Positions 24,907-34,659 of a stretch of 64,000 nt of DNA are shown in pieces (position 1 is the stretch's first letter; the number at the start of each line of letters is the position of its first letter). Location: assembly GCF_000379465.1 (NCBI RefSeq), contig NZ_KB905390.1:1-64000 (forward strand), written 5' to 3'. Below the pieces are notes generated by a model. It worked only from the letters and a program-made list of their open reading frames with translations. It was not told the origin of the DNA and made no database searches. The position numbers and the translations under genes are program-made. Source of the DNA: Sciscionella marina DSM 45152 (lineage in GTDB: Bacteria > Actinomycetota > Actinomycetes > Mycobacteriales > Pseudonocardiaceae).

Positions 24907-26238
24907 TCAGTGCTGTTCGGCGTGCTCGTCCTCGAAACCGTCGAGCCAGCGGTGGGCGATTCCGCGCACCGGAACCTGGGCGCCGAGCTGGCAGAGGATG
25001 CCGGTGAGCCCGCCGAGTACCCGGACGACCAGCACGTACTCCGGCGGGAGATTGAGCATCCGCCCGGTCTGGAAGTCCTTGCCGCGCAGGTCCGTCACCC
25101 GTTCGGCCTCGACCCGCAGCCAGTCCCGGCTGAACTGGAACCGGTCTTGGCGCCAGGCGTCGACGAACGGCGCGAAGAAGGCCTGCACGGCGTTCGCGTC
25201 GACCTCGACGTGTTCGCGCACGTATCCTTCCGCGCGCAGCATGGCGAGTAGCTCCTCGGGGTCGTCGTGCAGCGCGATGGTGGCGATCTCGCCGAGACCG
25301 CGCGGGCTGCCCTCGGGCATCCTGGCGACCGCGCCGTAATCGATCACGGCCATCCGGCCGTCCTCGAGCAGCATGAAGTTGCCGGGATGCGGGTCGGCGT
25401 GCAGCAGGTGCGCCCTGTTCGGCGAACTGAACCCGAACAGGGCCAGCAGGTAGCCGGCGTGGTCCCGTTGTTGCTGGTTCCCCTCGGCGATGATCGTGGC
25501 AAGCGGAGTTCCGGTGATCCATTCGGAGACGAGCACCTTGGGGGCACTCGCCACGACCCTGGGGACCACGAACAGCTCGTCGCCGGCGAACGCCTCGGTG
25601 AACGCGCGCTGATAGTTCGCCTCGGTGCGGTAGTCCAGCTCCTCGACCACGCGCTCCTGGATCTCGGCGAGCAGCGGTTTGACCTCCACACCCGGCTGCA
25701 CGGCCTGGATCAGCTTGGAGAACCGCTGCAGCTGGCGAAGGTCCGCGTACAGCGCCGCGTCGGCGCCGGGGTACTGCACCTTGACCGCGACGGTGCGCCC
25801 GTCCCGGTAGACCGCGCGGTGGACCTGGCCGATGCTCGCCGAGGCCACCGGTTCCTCGGTGAACTCGGTGAACCGCTCCCGCCACTGGGTGCCGAGCTGC
25901 TCGGTGAGCACCGTCTGCACGGTCTCGAAGGGCATCGGGGGAGCGGCCGACTGGAGCTTGGTGAGTGCCTCCCGGTAGGGCGCGGCCATGTCCTCGGGTA
26001 CCGCGGCCTCGAACACCGAGAGCAGCTGGCCGACCTTCATCGCGCCACCCTTGAGCTGCCCGAGCACGGTGAACAACTGCTCGGCCGTCTTCGCCGAGAT
26101 CTCCGCGTTGATCTGTTCGGCGTTGCCGCCCGCGATCCGCCTACCGAACCCGCCGACGACCCGGCTGGCCACGCCGAACGGCAGGCTGGCCAGCCTCGCG
26201 GTGCGTTGCATCGATTTGCGCGGGAGTTCGTCACTCAC
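24907..26238 (-). CDS. AarF/UbiB (ABC1) family atypical kinase
   Basis: About 443 aa from GTG. ABC1/ADCK signatures: the K-x-G-Q motif (LKGGAMKVGQLLS, near residue 55), the alanine-rich nucleotide loop ASASIGQVHRA, lysine in VAVKVQYPG, catalytic HADPHPGNFM near residue 280 and the metal-binding VIDYGAVAR. Such proteins are ADP/ATP-binding kinases or ATPases. In Mycobacterium the homologous gene (Rv3197) is next to whiB7 and has been linked to macrolide tolerance; that role here is inference from synteny. Confidence 0.9.
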   Translation of the reverse strand: MSDELPRKSMQRTARLASLPFGVASRVVGGFGRRIAGGNAEQINAEISAKTAEQLFTVLGQLKGGAMKVGQLLSVFEAAVPEDMAAPYREALTKLQSAAPPMPFETVQTVLTEQLGTQWRERFTEFTEEPVASASIGQVHRAVYRDGRTVAVKVQYPGADAALYADLRQLQRFSKLIQAVQPGVEVKPLLAEIQERVVEELDYRTEANYQRAFTEAFAGDELFVVPRVVASAPKVLVSEWITGTPLATIIAEGNQQQRDHAGYLLALFGFSSPNRAHLLHADPHPGNFMLLEDGRMAVIDYGAVARMPEGSPRGLGEIATIALHDDPEELLAMLRAEGYVREHVEVDANAVQAFFAPFVDAWRQDRFQFSRDWLRVEAERVTDLRGKDFQTGRMLNLPPEYVLVVRVLGGLTGILCQLGAQVPVRGIAHRWLDGFEDEHAEQH

Positions 26239-26271
26239 CCTCGCTAGTTTGCCGTGCACCGGCGCAGGTAA

Positions 26272-27354
26272 CTACCCCCTCTCCCGTGTTGCTTGGCGTG
26301 CCGGATGTGATTCGGATGACGGTGCCGGCTCCTGCCCTGCTTGCCGTTCGCACGTGCACGCGGGATTCGGGGGCCACGTGCGCCACCGCAGGTTCAAGGT
26401 GTCCGGTTCGACGTCCACCGCGGCGTCGCGCAGCTGCCCGAGCGGATCGCCGTCCAGGAAGCGCAGTGCCTGTGCGCTCGTGATGGCGCTGGTCAGGTGT
26501 GCGACGGCGAGCGGGCTGGGCTGGGGCAGATCGGCCAATTGTGTTGCGATGCGCGGCCAGCCGGGATCATTGCCGGTACGCCACAGATCGATACAGCGCA
26601 CACACCCGGTTTGACCTGGGACGATGAGCGGGCCGATCACTCCGGTCCCGTCCCGCGGATAGGCGAGCAGCGCGGGGATGCCCGCGGAGTGCAGCGCGGT
26701 CGCGATCTCCGGCCGGGCCGCCGGGGTGTCGGTGAACAGGACGAGATCGGGGGCGCGTTTCGGGGAGAGTCTGTCGAACCGCGCGGTGCTCGACACGGTG
26801 CGCAGCAGCTCCGGCGCGACCGTCGAGCGTGGCCTGCCGACATCGGTCTCGCGATAGCCGGTGCCGCAGTCCTGGGCGCGCACGGTCCCGCTCGCCGCGA
26901 GGTGCACGTGCCCGACACCGGCCGCGGCCAGCGCCAGCGCGGTGGCGATCCCGATCCGGCCGTCGCCGTGGATGACCACCGCGGCCCTGGCGCGCGCCTC
27001 CAGCACAGCACGCGGGCGCGCACCCTCGAGTGCCCGCGCCGCGAGATCGCCATCGAGCCTGCCGGGAGGAGGACGCGATCCGGTATCTTCGAGCAGCCCG
27101 GATTCATCCAGGTCGGTGACGAGTTCGCGGAGCAGTTCCGGTTCCGTGGTGGACTGCAGCAGCTCGGTATAGCTGTGCCTGCCGTCGAGGCCGCGAAGCA
27201 GCTCGTAGATGCGCTTCGAGCCGGTGACGCACAGGGCGTGTCCGAGTTGTGCGACGTCCGGGGCCCTGCTGAGCAAGGTGAGGCCCGGCAGCAGCCGAGG
27301 ACGGCTGGACAGCGATCTTCGCGGAGTGTTCGCGTACTTGGTTATCTGGTTCAT
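26272..27354 (-). CDS. E1/ThiF-like protein (TOMM leader-binding-like)
   Basis: About 360 aa. The region AAVVIHGDGRIGIATALALAAAGVGHVHLAA is a Rossmann nucleotide-binding segment of the ThiF/E1 superfamily, followed by late zinc cysteines (CVRCIDLWR and CTCE). The N-terminal part (RPRLLPGLTLLSR...YELLRGLDG) resembles the leader-peptide-binding wing of azole-peptide (TOMM) cyclodehydratase partners. No YcaO enzyme or precursor peptide is near, and the gene is part of a conserved actinobacterial neighbourhood, so a peptide-natural-product role is unlikely; function unknown. Confidence 0.7.
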   Translation of the reverse strand: MNQITKYANTPRRSLSSRPRLLPGLTLLSRAPDVAQLGHALCVTGSKRIYELLRGLDGRHSYTELLQSTTEPELLRELVTDLDESGLLEDTGSRPPPGRLDGDLAARALEGARPRAVLEARARAAVVIHGDGRIGIATALALAAAGVGHVHLAASGTVRAQDCGTGYRETDVGRPRSTVAPELLRTVSSTARFDRLSPKRAPDLVLFTDTPAARPEIATALHSAGIPALLAYPRDGTGVIGPLIVPGQTGCVRCIDLWRTGNDPGWPRIATQLADLPQPSPLAVAHLTSAITSAQALRFLDGDPLGQLRDAAVDVEPDTLNLRWRTWPPNPACTCERQAGQEPAPSSESHPARQATRERG

Positions 27355-27505
27355 GACCGAACCCTGGCACGATTCCGGCCTCGCCTGGAATACCGGCGAC
27401 CGCGTCAATGGAACCATTGACGCGGACGAATCGAATGTCCGCGCGCGATAGCGACGAAGAATCCGCTGCCGGGCTGGCGCGCGACCAGCGGAGTTACGGT
27501 GTCCG

Positions 27506-27658
27506 TTAGCTGGCTTTGCCCAGGATACGGGTCATTTTCGTGCCGCAGACCGGGCAGGTTCCCTTGGCCATTCGCCGACCGTTGGTCTCGCTGATCTCCC
27601 CCTGGAAATCGCGCTTCTCCCTGCACTTGACGCAGTATCCGTTGTACTGATCCGCCAC
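27506..27658 (-). CDS. DUF5679 zinc-ribbon protein
   Basis: A 50-aa protein from GTG 27658, with AAGGAG correctly placed upstream. Two CxxC pairs form a zinc ribbon: Y-C-V-K-C near residues 9-12 and T-C-P-V-C near 35-38, with GEISETNGRR between. This is the DUF5679 pattern (MADxYxGYCVKC...NGRRMAKGTCPVCGTKM). Function unknown. It is in the conserved whiB7-UPF0182 gene block. Confidence 0.88.
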   Translation of the reverse strand: MADQYNGYCVKCREKRDFQGEISETNGRRMAKGTCPVCGTKMTRILGKAS

Positions 27659-27833
27659 GACTCACACTCCTTGACTATTCCCTTTTTCCGAGGTCGTGAT
27701 GTGCTCGGTTTGTTCGCACGCTACCCGTGTATGGGTGTCTATTTGTGCATGTGGGCCACGGTGTGTCTGCCCGGGCCGGTGGTTTTCCGGTGAGCGGTCC
27801 ATTTTTGTCGGTGATCGGACGTACTGTGGACTC

Positions 27834-28373
27834 GTGTCAGAACCGCGCATCGAGGTGCGCCGCAGTAAGCGCCGAGTCCGCACAGTCAGCGCGTATCGCG
27901 AAGGGGACAAAGTGGTCGTACTCCTCCCGGCGCGCATGAACAAACGGGAGGAACTCCATTGGGTGAATGAAATGGTCAGCCGGCTGCAACGCAGCGAACA
28001 GCGCAGGCGGTCACCGGCGGGGGAATCGGATGCCGCGCTGCTCGCGCGCTGCCAGCACCTGGCCAAGACCTATCTCGATCCCGCCCTGGTCCCGGAGGCG
28101 ATCCGCTGGGTTCCGCCGATGCGCACCCGCTGGGCCTCCTGCACGCCGAGCAGGCGCACGATCCGGGTGAGTAACCGGCTGCGCGAAGCGCCGGGCTGGG
28201 TGCTCGACTACGTGCTGGTACACGAGCTGACGCATCTCAAGATCGCGGCGCACGACGACTCGTTCTGGGAGATGGTGAACCGCTACCCGCGTGCCGAGCG
28301 CGCGATCGGCTATCTCGAAGGGCTGGCCGCGGCCGCGGGCTGGCCGATCGACGAGGAAGCCGATACGGAATAG
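27834..28373 (+). CDS. YgjP-like (DUF45) zinc metalloprotease
   Basis: About 179 aa from GTG 27834. The active-site motif V-H-E-L-T-H (HExxH) lies near residue 126 with the third zinc ligand expected in AAHDDSFWEMVNRYPR. The preceding RTRWASCTPSRRTIRVSNRLREAPGWVLDYVLVHEL is typical of the YgjP/DUF45 family, related to SprT. The upstream open frame to 27696 is not protein-like. It reads away from DUF5679 and converges on the DUF2342 gene. Confidence 0.9.
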   Translation: MSEPRIEVRRSKRRVRTVSAYREGDKVVVLLPARMNKREELHWVNEMVSRLQRSEQRRRSPAGESDAALLARCQHLAKTYLDPALVPEAIRWVPPMRTRWASCTPSRRTIRVSNRLREAPGWVLDYVLVHELTHLKIAAHDDSFWEMVNRYPRAERAIGYLEGLAAAAGWPIDEEADTE

Positions 28374-28392
28374 GTGGACCCGGACCGGGCGG

Positions 28393-29805
28393 TCAGTCCT
28401 GCTCGCCCGGTTCCTCCTCGTCCTCCTTGGCTGCCTGCTCCTCGCGCTCGGCCTGCTTGATCGCGGCGATCGGGTCGTCGGGGATGGCGAACTCGTCCGA
28501 GCCCGCTTCCGCTCCGGCGAGCCGGTCGACGAAGTCGGTCGGGTTGTCCAGATCCTCGGCGGTGGGCAGCAGGTCCCGGTGTGACCAGAGCTTGTCCCGC
28601 TCCTCAATGCCGAGCCGGTCACCGAGCAGCTTCCACAGGCCGGAGGCGGCACGCAGTTTGCGCGGCCGCAGCTCGAGGCCGACAAGGGTGGCGAAGGTGT
28701 GTTCGGCCGGTCCACCGGAGGCACGCCGCCTGCGCAGGGTCTCGCGCAGTGCGTTCGCCCCGGGCAACCGCTCGCCGACGGCCTCGCTGACCACGACGTC
28801 GACCCAGCCCTCGACGAGCGCGAGCAACGTCTCGAGCCTGGTGAGCGCGGCCTCCTGTTCGGGGGTCTGTTTCGGCTCGAGCATGCCCGAGCTCATCGCC
28901 TGCTCGATCGAGGCGGGGTTGTTCGGATCGATCTGGCCGGCCAGTTCCTCGAGGGCCGCGGTGTCCACGGTGATCCCGCGGGCGAACTCCTCGACGGTGG
29001 ACAGCAGGCGCTCGCGCAGCCACGGCACGTGCTCGAACAGCCGCTGGTGGGCGGCCTCACGCGCGGCCAGGAAGACCATCACCTCGGACGTGGGGCGCTC
29101 GAGGCCTTCGGTGAACCGCTCGATGTTCGCGGGAAGCAGCGCGGCGGTCGCGGGTTTGCCGAGCGGAAGGCCGACATCGGAGGAGGTCAGCACCTCGGAG
29201 CCGAGCTGGGCGAGTGCGTTGCCCAGTTGCGAGCCGAAGGCCATCCCGCCCATCTGCCCCAGCATGCCCAGCAGCGCGCCCGCGGCCTGCTTCGCCTCCT
29301 CGGGGAGCGCTTCCACCCAGGCGCCCGACATTCGCTGGGCGACCGGGTCGCACAGTCGCTGCCAGGTCTCGAGGGTGTGCTCCACCCAGTCCCGGGCCGA
29401 CCAGGAGCCGATCTCGCGGGCACCGACCGGCAGGGTCGTCACCGGATCGAGCCACATCTCGGCGAGATGCATCGAGTCGGTGACCGCCTTCTGCTGATCG
29501 GCACCGGCGAGCCCGGCCGCGTTGGTGAGCTGCTGCACGGCGATCTGCTTGGCGAGGTCGTAGTTGACCGGTCCGCTCGATGTGCCCGCGTTCGACAGCA
29601 TCTGACCGAGCTGGGAGAGCATCTGGCCGAGCTGGCCGACGTCGAAATTCTCCCCACCGGGGCCGCCCATGCCGGGCATGCCAGGCATCCCCCCGGGCAG
29701 CGCGCCGAAGCCGAACCCGCCCTGCTGCGGGCCCTGCTCGTTCTCGCCTCGCTTGTCGGGCTCCTCGGGCTCGCCCTGAGAGAACCCGAACGGCATATTG
29801 GTCAT
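28393..29805 (-). CDS. Zinc-dependent metalloprotease-like DUF2342 protein
   Basis: About 470 aa. After a Gly/Met-rich N-terminus (residues 15-50), the core has the DUF2342 features: A-R-D-W-V-E-H-T-L-E-T-W, the helix A-A-R-E-A-A-H-Q-R-L-F-E-H-V-P-W-L with a split metal-site motif near residue 260, and VVSEAVGERLPGANALRETLRRRRA. The acidic tail EEPGEQD ends the protein. ATG 29805 is chosen; MPFG at 29796 is an alternative. It is divergent from the Lon-like protease, matching Mycobacterium Rv3195/Rv3194c as I recall. Confidence 0.85.
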   Translation of the reverse strand: MTNMPFGFSQGEPEEPDKRGENEQGPQQGGFGFGALPGGMPGMPGMGGPGGENFDVGQLGQMLSQLGQMLSNAGTSSGPVNYDLAKQIAVQQLTNAAGLAGADQQKAVTDSMHLAEMWLDPVTTLPVGAREIGSWSARDWVEHTLETWQRLCDPVAQRMSGAWVEALPEEAKQAAGALLGMLGQMGGMAFGSQLGNALAQLGSEVLTSSDVGLPLGKPATAALLPANIERFTEGLERPTSEVMVFLAAREAAHQRLFEHVPWLRERLLSTVEEFARGITVDTAALEELAGQIDPNNPASIEQAMSSGMLEPKQTPEQEAALTRLETLLALVEGWVDVVVSEAVGERLPGANALRETLRRRRASGGPAEHTFATLVGLELRPRKLRAASGLWKLLGDRLGIEERDKLWSHRDLLPTAEDLDNPTDFVDRLAGAEAGSDEFAIPDDPIAAIKQAEREEQAAKEDEEEPGEQD

Positions 29806-29890
29806 GCCTCCTACCGTACGCGGAGTGCGCGCGAAACGCGTATCGCCGCCTGCGAACAGGCCAGGTCGCCAGGGCTCTAGGCTGGCGCCC

Positions 29891-30955
29891 GTGAGTGAAC
29901 AGACCGAGGCGCCGTCCGGGCGCAGGTGGAACAGGCGAACGTGGACGGTGCTGTTCAGTTTCGGACTGGTCATCGTGTTCGCCCTGATCGGCATCTTCGT
30001 GCGGGTTCCCTATGTGGCGGTCGGACCCGGTCCGACCTTCAACACCCTGGGCAAACACAACGGTGCGGACGTCATCGAGATCGGCACCGGGCCGAAGACC
30101 TATCCGACGACCGGCCAGCTGCGGATGACCACGGTCTCGCTCACCGACAACCTCAGCCTGTTCGCCGCGATGGGGCTCTGGCTCGGTGGCCGGGAGGCGC
30201 TCGCGCCGCGCGAGGCGTACTTCCCGCCCGGGCAGTCCCGCCAGCAGGTCAACCAGCAGAACACCCAGGAGTTCGAGAGCTCGCAGAGCAACGCCGAGGT
30301 CGCCGCGCTGAGCTACCTGCACTTCCCGAGCAAGGTGTTCGCGAACACGATCGTCAACGGCGGTCCCTCGGACAAGAAAATCAAGGCCGGTGATCAGATC
30401 CTCGCGATCGGCGGGAAGAACGTGACCACGGCCAAACAGGTCTTCGACGTCATGCGCAAGACCAAGCCGGGGCAGTCGGTGGATGTGAAGGTCACCGCGC
30501 AGCACGGCGGGCAGCCGCGGGACGAGCGGATCAAGCTGGGCAGGAACCCGCAGGGCGACTTCGGTTTTCTCGGGCTCACCCCGACCAACCGGGCCGATGT
30601 GCCGTTCAACATCGGCATCCGGCTCAACGACGTCGGCGGTCCCTCGGCCGGGCTGATCTTCGCGCTGTCCATCATCGACAAGCTCACCCCGGACCAGCTC
30701 ACCGACGGCAAGACGATCGCGGGGACCGGTGAGATCGACAGTGAGGGCCGGGTCGGGCAGATCGGCGGGATCAACTTCAAGCTGATCGCCGCCAAGGAAC
30801 AGGGTGCCTCGGCCTTCCTCGTCCCTGCGGGCAACTGCGTCGAGGCGAAGGCGACCGCTCCGGACGGGTTGCAGCTGGTGAAGGTCGGCTCCCTCAGCGA
30901 TGCCGTCACCGACCTGCGCAAACTACGTTCCGGGCAGGCTGTCCCGCACTGCTGA
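29891..30955 (+). CDS. YlbL-family Lon-like protease with PDZ domain
   Basis: About 354 aa from GTG 29891. A single N-terminal membrane anchor (TWTVLFSFGLVIVFALIGIFV, residues 15-35) is followed by a PDZ domain (IVNGGPSDKKIKAGDQILAIGG, near 155-180) and a Lon-type (S16) protease domain. The catalytic Ser is in G-G-P-S-A-G near residue 255 and the Lys in GINFKLIAAKEQGA near 300. It acts outside or at the membrane; its substrates are unknown. Confidence 0.9.
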   Translation: MSEQTEAPSGRRWNRRTWTVLFSFGLVIVFALIGIFVRVPYVAVGPGPTFNTLGKHNGADVIEIGTGPKTYPTTGQLRMTTVSLTDNLSLFAAMGLWLGGREALAPREAYFPPGQSRQQVNQQNTQEFESSQSNAEVAALSYLHFPSKVFANTIVNGGPSDKKIKAGDQILAIGGKNVTTAKQVFDVMRKTKPGQSVDVKVTAQHGGQPRDERIKLGRNPQGDFGFLGLTPTNRADVPFNIGIRLNDVGGPSAGLIFALSIIDKLTPDQLTDGKTIAGTGEIDSEGRVGQIGGINFKLIAAKEQGASAFLVPAGNCVEAKATAPDGLQLVKVGSLSDAVTDLRKLRSGQAVPHC

Positions 30956-30969
30956 GCGAGCCCGCACTC

Positions 30970-31503
30970 TTAAGCGAGCGTGGTGCGCAGCGCCTCGACC
31001 AGGTTCGGTGCGAGGTCCGGGTGCTCCACGATCTCCTCGGGCTCCTCCTCGTCCTCCGCGGCGCGCAGCCGTAGCACGCAGGCGGCGACCTCGTTCCGGT
31101 GCACGACCGCGACCAGGCGGGCCTCCCGGCGCTGGGGGTGCTGCGCGGCGAGCTGTTCGAGGTGCTCGTCGTCCTCACCGAGCTCGTCCACCTCGGCCTG
31201 CGCCTCGGGTGGCAGGATCACGATCTCCTGGGCGAGCGCGCAGCCGTGCACCGTCTCCGGCCATTCGATCTGTGCGAGCGCCTCGCCGATATCCTCGGCG
31301 GGCAGTCCCTCCTGGGCGATCGGGGTGAGCTCGGCGGCCTCCGCGAGCTGCTCGGCGAGCTCGGGCTGTTCGGCGATCAGCACTCTCGTCGGAACGAGCG
31401 CGAACAGCTGTGGGCCCTGGTCCCAGCCCGCCGATCCGACGAACTCCTCGATTTCACGGGCGAGGCCACCGAGCATCGCCGCGCTCGCGTCTTGTTCTGC
31501 CAC
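30970..31503 (-). CDS. PPA1309-family protein
   Basis: A 177-aa acidic protein from GTG 31503. It has the family pattern AREIEEFVGSAGWDQGPQLFALVPT at the N-terminus, IEWPETVHGCALAQEIVILPP in the middle and RLVAVVHRNEVAACVLRLR near the end, with a run D-E-E-E-P-E-E. The long upstream open frame is an antisense shadow of the UPF0182 gene. It converges on the Lon-like protease gene and is divergent from UPF0182. Function unknown. Confidence 0.85.
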   Translation of the reverse strand: MAEQDASAAMLGGLAREIEEFVGSAGWDQGPQLFALVPTRVLIAEQPELAEQLAEAAELTPIAQEGLPAEDIGEALAQIEWPETVHGCALAQEIVILPPEAQAEVDELGEDDEHLEQLAAQHPQRREARLVAVVHRNEVAACVLRLRAAEDEEEPEEIVEHPDLAPNLVEALRTTLA

Positions 31504-31611
31504 CGCCCCATCGTGGCACGCCGTGTGCATCCGGGAACTGGTGGCGTGGTCAGGCACGTTAGGGTCGGGCAAGGGGATGTACTCGACGTTGACCTGTGTG
31601 GAGCGTGTCTG

Positions 31612-34584
31612 GTGGCCAGTCGGCCTGCGGGAGCACTGCCGAGGTTGTCTCGGCGCAGCAAGATACTGATCGGTATCGGGGTATTCATCCTCCTGGTCCT
31701 CGTGCTCGGGAACCGGCTGCTGGCGAAATACGTGGACTGGCTCTGGTACGGCGAGGTGAACTTCCGCTCGGTGTTCGGCACCCAGCTGGTCACCGAGATC
31801 GTGCTGTTCTTCGTGGCCGGGGTGTTCATGGCGGGCGCGGTGCTGCTCGCGATGTTCCTCGCCTATCGGACCCGCCCGGTGTTCGTGCCGGTGACCGGCA
31901 GCGATGATCCGCTCACCCGCTACCGGGCGACGATCGTGCGCAGGCGGAAGCTGTTCATCATCGGGATCCCGGCGCTGATCGGGCTGATCACCGGGTGGAC
32001 CGCGACCGCGCAGTGGCAGACCGTGCAGCTGCTGTTCAACGGCGGCTCCTTCGGCCAGACCGATCCGCAGTTCCACATCGACATCGGCTTCTACGTCTTC
32101 ACCCTGCCGTTCATCCAGTGGATCAAGAGCCTGCTGTTCGTCGCGATCACGCTGTCCTTCTTCGCGGCGCTGATCACCCACTACCTGTTCGGCGGGATCC
32201 GGCTCGCCGGGCGCGGGGGACAGATCTCGGTGCCCGCGCGCATCCATCTCGGGCTGCTCATCGGGCTGTTCGTGCTGCTCAAGGCGGGCGCTTACTATCT
32301 GGACCGGTACGAGGCGCTGTTCTCCGGGCACTCGGACAAGTTCGACGGTGCCTCCTACACCGATGTCAACGCGCTGCTTCCGGCGAAGCTGATCCTGTTG
32401 TGCATCGCGGTGTTCTGCGCGGTCGCGTTCTTCGTCGGCGCGTTCATGCGCAATATGCAGCTGCCCGCCATCGCCTTTGTGCTGATGCTGCTCTCCGCGC
32501 TGCTCGTGGGGACCGTGTGGCCGCTGCTGATGCAGCAGTTCTCGGTGAGCGCGAACGCGCAGCAGAAGGAAGCGCCCTATATCGAGCGCAACATCCAGGC
32601 GACCCGGCAGGCCTACGGGATCACCGGCGACAAGATCGACAAGATCCCCTATGACCCGGGCAAGTCGGCGAAGCCCATCTCCCAGGTCAACCAGGACGAC
32701 CCGACCATGTCGAACATCCGGGTGCTCGATCCGGCCATCCTCTCGCCGACGTTCACCCAGCTCGGCGCGGGGAACAAGAACTTCTACGGGTTCCCGGACA
32801 ATCTCGGAATCGATCGGTACACGGTGGGCGGCAAGAAGCAGGACTACATCGTCGCCGCGCGGGAGATCGATCCGAACAAGCTCGCGAACACTCAGCGCGA
32901 CTGGATCAACAAGCACCTGGTCTACACGCACGGGAACGGTTTCGTCGCGGCACCGGCCAACCAGATCAAGTCCGGTGACGAGGGCGGTTACCCGGACATC
33001 AAGATCAGCGATCTCGACCATCCAGGCGATGGCGGGCTGCGGGTCAATCAGCCGCGCATCTACTACGGGCTGCTCAACCGTTCGCCGGACGACTACGCGA
33101 TCGTCGGCGGTGGCACCGGCGCGCCGCGCGAGTACGACGCGGACAACAAGCCCAAGTACACCTATCAGGGCTCCGGCGGAGTGCAGATCGGCAACTGGTT
33201 CAACCGTCTCGCCTTCGCCGCCTACTACACCGAGCGCAACTTCCTGTTCTCGAACGACATCGACGACAGCTCGCGGGTGATCCTCAAACGGGATCCGCGT
33301 GACCGTGTGCAGGCCGTCGCGCCCTGGCTGACCACCGACGGCGACCCGTATCCCGCGGTGGTCAACGGTCAGGTCGAGTGGATCGTGGACGGGTACACCA
33401 CGCTGTCCAAGTACCCGTACTCCCAGTCCACCCCGCTCGCGCAGGCGACCAACGTGTCCACGACCGGGGGCAGCGTCCGGCCCCAGGAGGACCGGAACAT
33501 CGGCTACATCCGCAACTCGGTCAAGGCTACGGTCAACGCCTACACCGGCAAGGTCAGCCTCTACTCGGTCAACGATCAGGACCCGGTGCTCAAGGCGTGG
33601 GAGCGGGTATTCCCGGGGACCGTGAAGCCCAAGAGCGCGATCCCGCCCGCCCTTTCCGAACACTTCCGCTACCCGGAGGACCTGTTCAAGGTGCAGCGGG
33701 ACCTGATGGCGAAGTACCACGTCAACAATCCCCAGGAGTTCTACTCGCAGAACAGCTTCTGGAGCGTGCCGAAGGATCCGACCTACCACGAGGAGAACAC
33801 CCCGGCGGCCCAGCCAGGATTGCGGCCGAGCAGGGAAGCGCCCGGTCAGCCGCCCTACTACGTGCTCGCGCAGGCGCCGGGACAGCGATCCCCGACCTTC
33901 CAGCTGACCTCCACGTTCACCCCGTTGAACCGGCAGAACATGGCCGGCTGGCTCTCCGCGTCGAGCGATCCGCGCAATTACGGCAAGTTCACCATGCTGA
34001 CCCTGCCGTCCGGGGCGCAGACCCGGGGACCGTTCCAGACCCAGAACGCCTTCGACACCAACCCCGCGTTCACCACCGACCGCACCCTGTTCGGCAACAA
34101 AGATGTCGAGCCCAAGTTCGGCAACCTGCTGACGCTCCCGGTCGCGGGCGGGATCATGTACGTGGAGCCGGTGTACATCCAGCGCAACGGCCAGGACTCG
34201 TACCCGAACCTGGCCAAGGTGCTCGTCTCCTACAACAACCAGGTGGGCGTCGGGAACAACCTGCAGGACGCGCTGAACAAGCTCACGCCGGGCTCGGACA
34301 GCGCGCCGGGAAGCGACGAGGGCGACGAGGGGCAGCAGCCGCCCTCCTCGTCATCCAGCCCGCCGCCGAACACGGGCGGGGGTGGTGGCGGGGCCAGCCC
34401 GCAACTGTCCTCGGCCGTGCGTGACATTCAGAGCGCACTGGCGCAGGTCCGCGACGCACAGCGCAATGGTGACTTCGGCAAGCTCGGCGAGGCCTACAAG
34501 CAGCTGGACGAGGCCACCAAGCGCTTCGAGTCCGCACAGGGCAATCAGTCCGGTGCCAACGGCGGCCAAAGCGGAGGTGGCTGA
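31612..34584 (+). CDS. UPF0182 large membrane protein
   Basis: About 990 aa from GTG 31612. Seven or so hydrophobic helices fill the first 330 residues (LIGIGVFILLVLVLGNRLL onward), followed by a large extracytoplasmic region of about 570 residues. The C-terminus has an acidic/Pro-Ser/Gly linker (PPSSSSSPPPNTGGGGGG) and a short helical tail (ALAQVRDAQRNGDFGKLGEAYKQLDEA). This is the UPF0182/COG1615 build seen throughout Actinobacteria. Function unknown. The tRNA-fMet gene follows 75 bases later. Confidence 0.9.
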   Translation: MASRPAGALPRLSRRSKILIGIGVFILLVLVLGNRLLAKYVDWLWYGEVNFRSVFGTQLVTEIVLFFVAGVFMAGAVLLAMFLAYRTRPVFVPVTGSDDPLTRYRATIVRRRKLFIIGIPALIGLITGWTATAQWQTVQLLFNGGSFGQTDPQFHIDIGFYVFTLPFIQWIKSLLFVAITLSFFAALITHYLFGGIRLAGRGGQISVPARIHLGLLIGLFVLLKAGAYYLDRYEALFSGHSDKFDGASYTDVNALLPAKLILLCIAVFCAVAFFVGAFMRNMQLPAIAFVLMLLSALLVGTVWPLLMQQFSVSANAQQKEAPYIERNIQATRQAYGITGDKIDKIPYDPGKSAKPISQVNQDDPTMSNIRVLDPAILSPTFTQLGAGNKNFYGFPDNLGIDRYTVGGKKQDYIVAAREIDPNKLANTQRDWINKHLVYTHGNGFVAAPANQIKSGDEGGYPDIKISDLDHPGDGGLRVNQPRIYYGLLNRSPDDYAIVGGGTGAPREYDADNKPKYTYQGSGGVQIGNWFNRLAFAAYYTERNFLFSNDIDDSSRVILKRDPRDRVQAVAPWLTTDGDPYPAVVNGQVEWIVDGYTTLSKYPYSQSTPLAQATNVSTTGGSVRPQEDRNIGYIRNSVKATVNAYTGKVSLYSVNDQDPVLKAWERVFPGTVKPKSAIPPALSEHFRYPEDLFKVQRDLMAKYHVNNPQEFYSQNSFWSVPKDPTYHEENTPAAQPGLRPSREAPGQPPYYVLAQAPGQRSPTFQLTSTFTPLNRQNMAGWLSASSDPRNYGKFTMLTLPSGAQTRGPFQTQNAFDTNPAFTTDRTLFGNKDVEPKFGNLLTLPVAGGIMYVEPVYIQRNGQDSYPNLAKVLVSYNNQVGVGNNLQDALNKLTPGSDSAPGSDEGDEGQQPPSSSSSPPPNTGGGGGGASPQLSSAVRDIQSALAQVRDAQRNGDFGKLGEAYKQLDEATKRFESAQGNQSGANGGQSGGG

Positions 34585-34659
34585 GCGGCGAAAACGCGGT
34601 AACCACCCCCCGTGCAACGGGCCGTGGAGGCGTGGGATAGAGTGTTCTCAACACACCGA

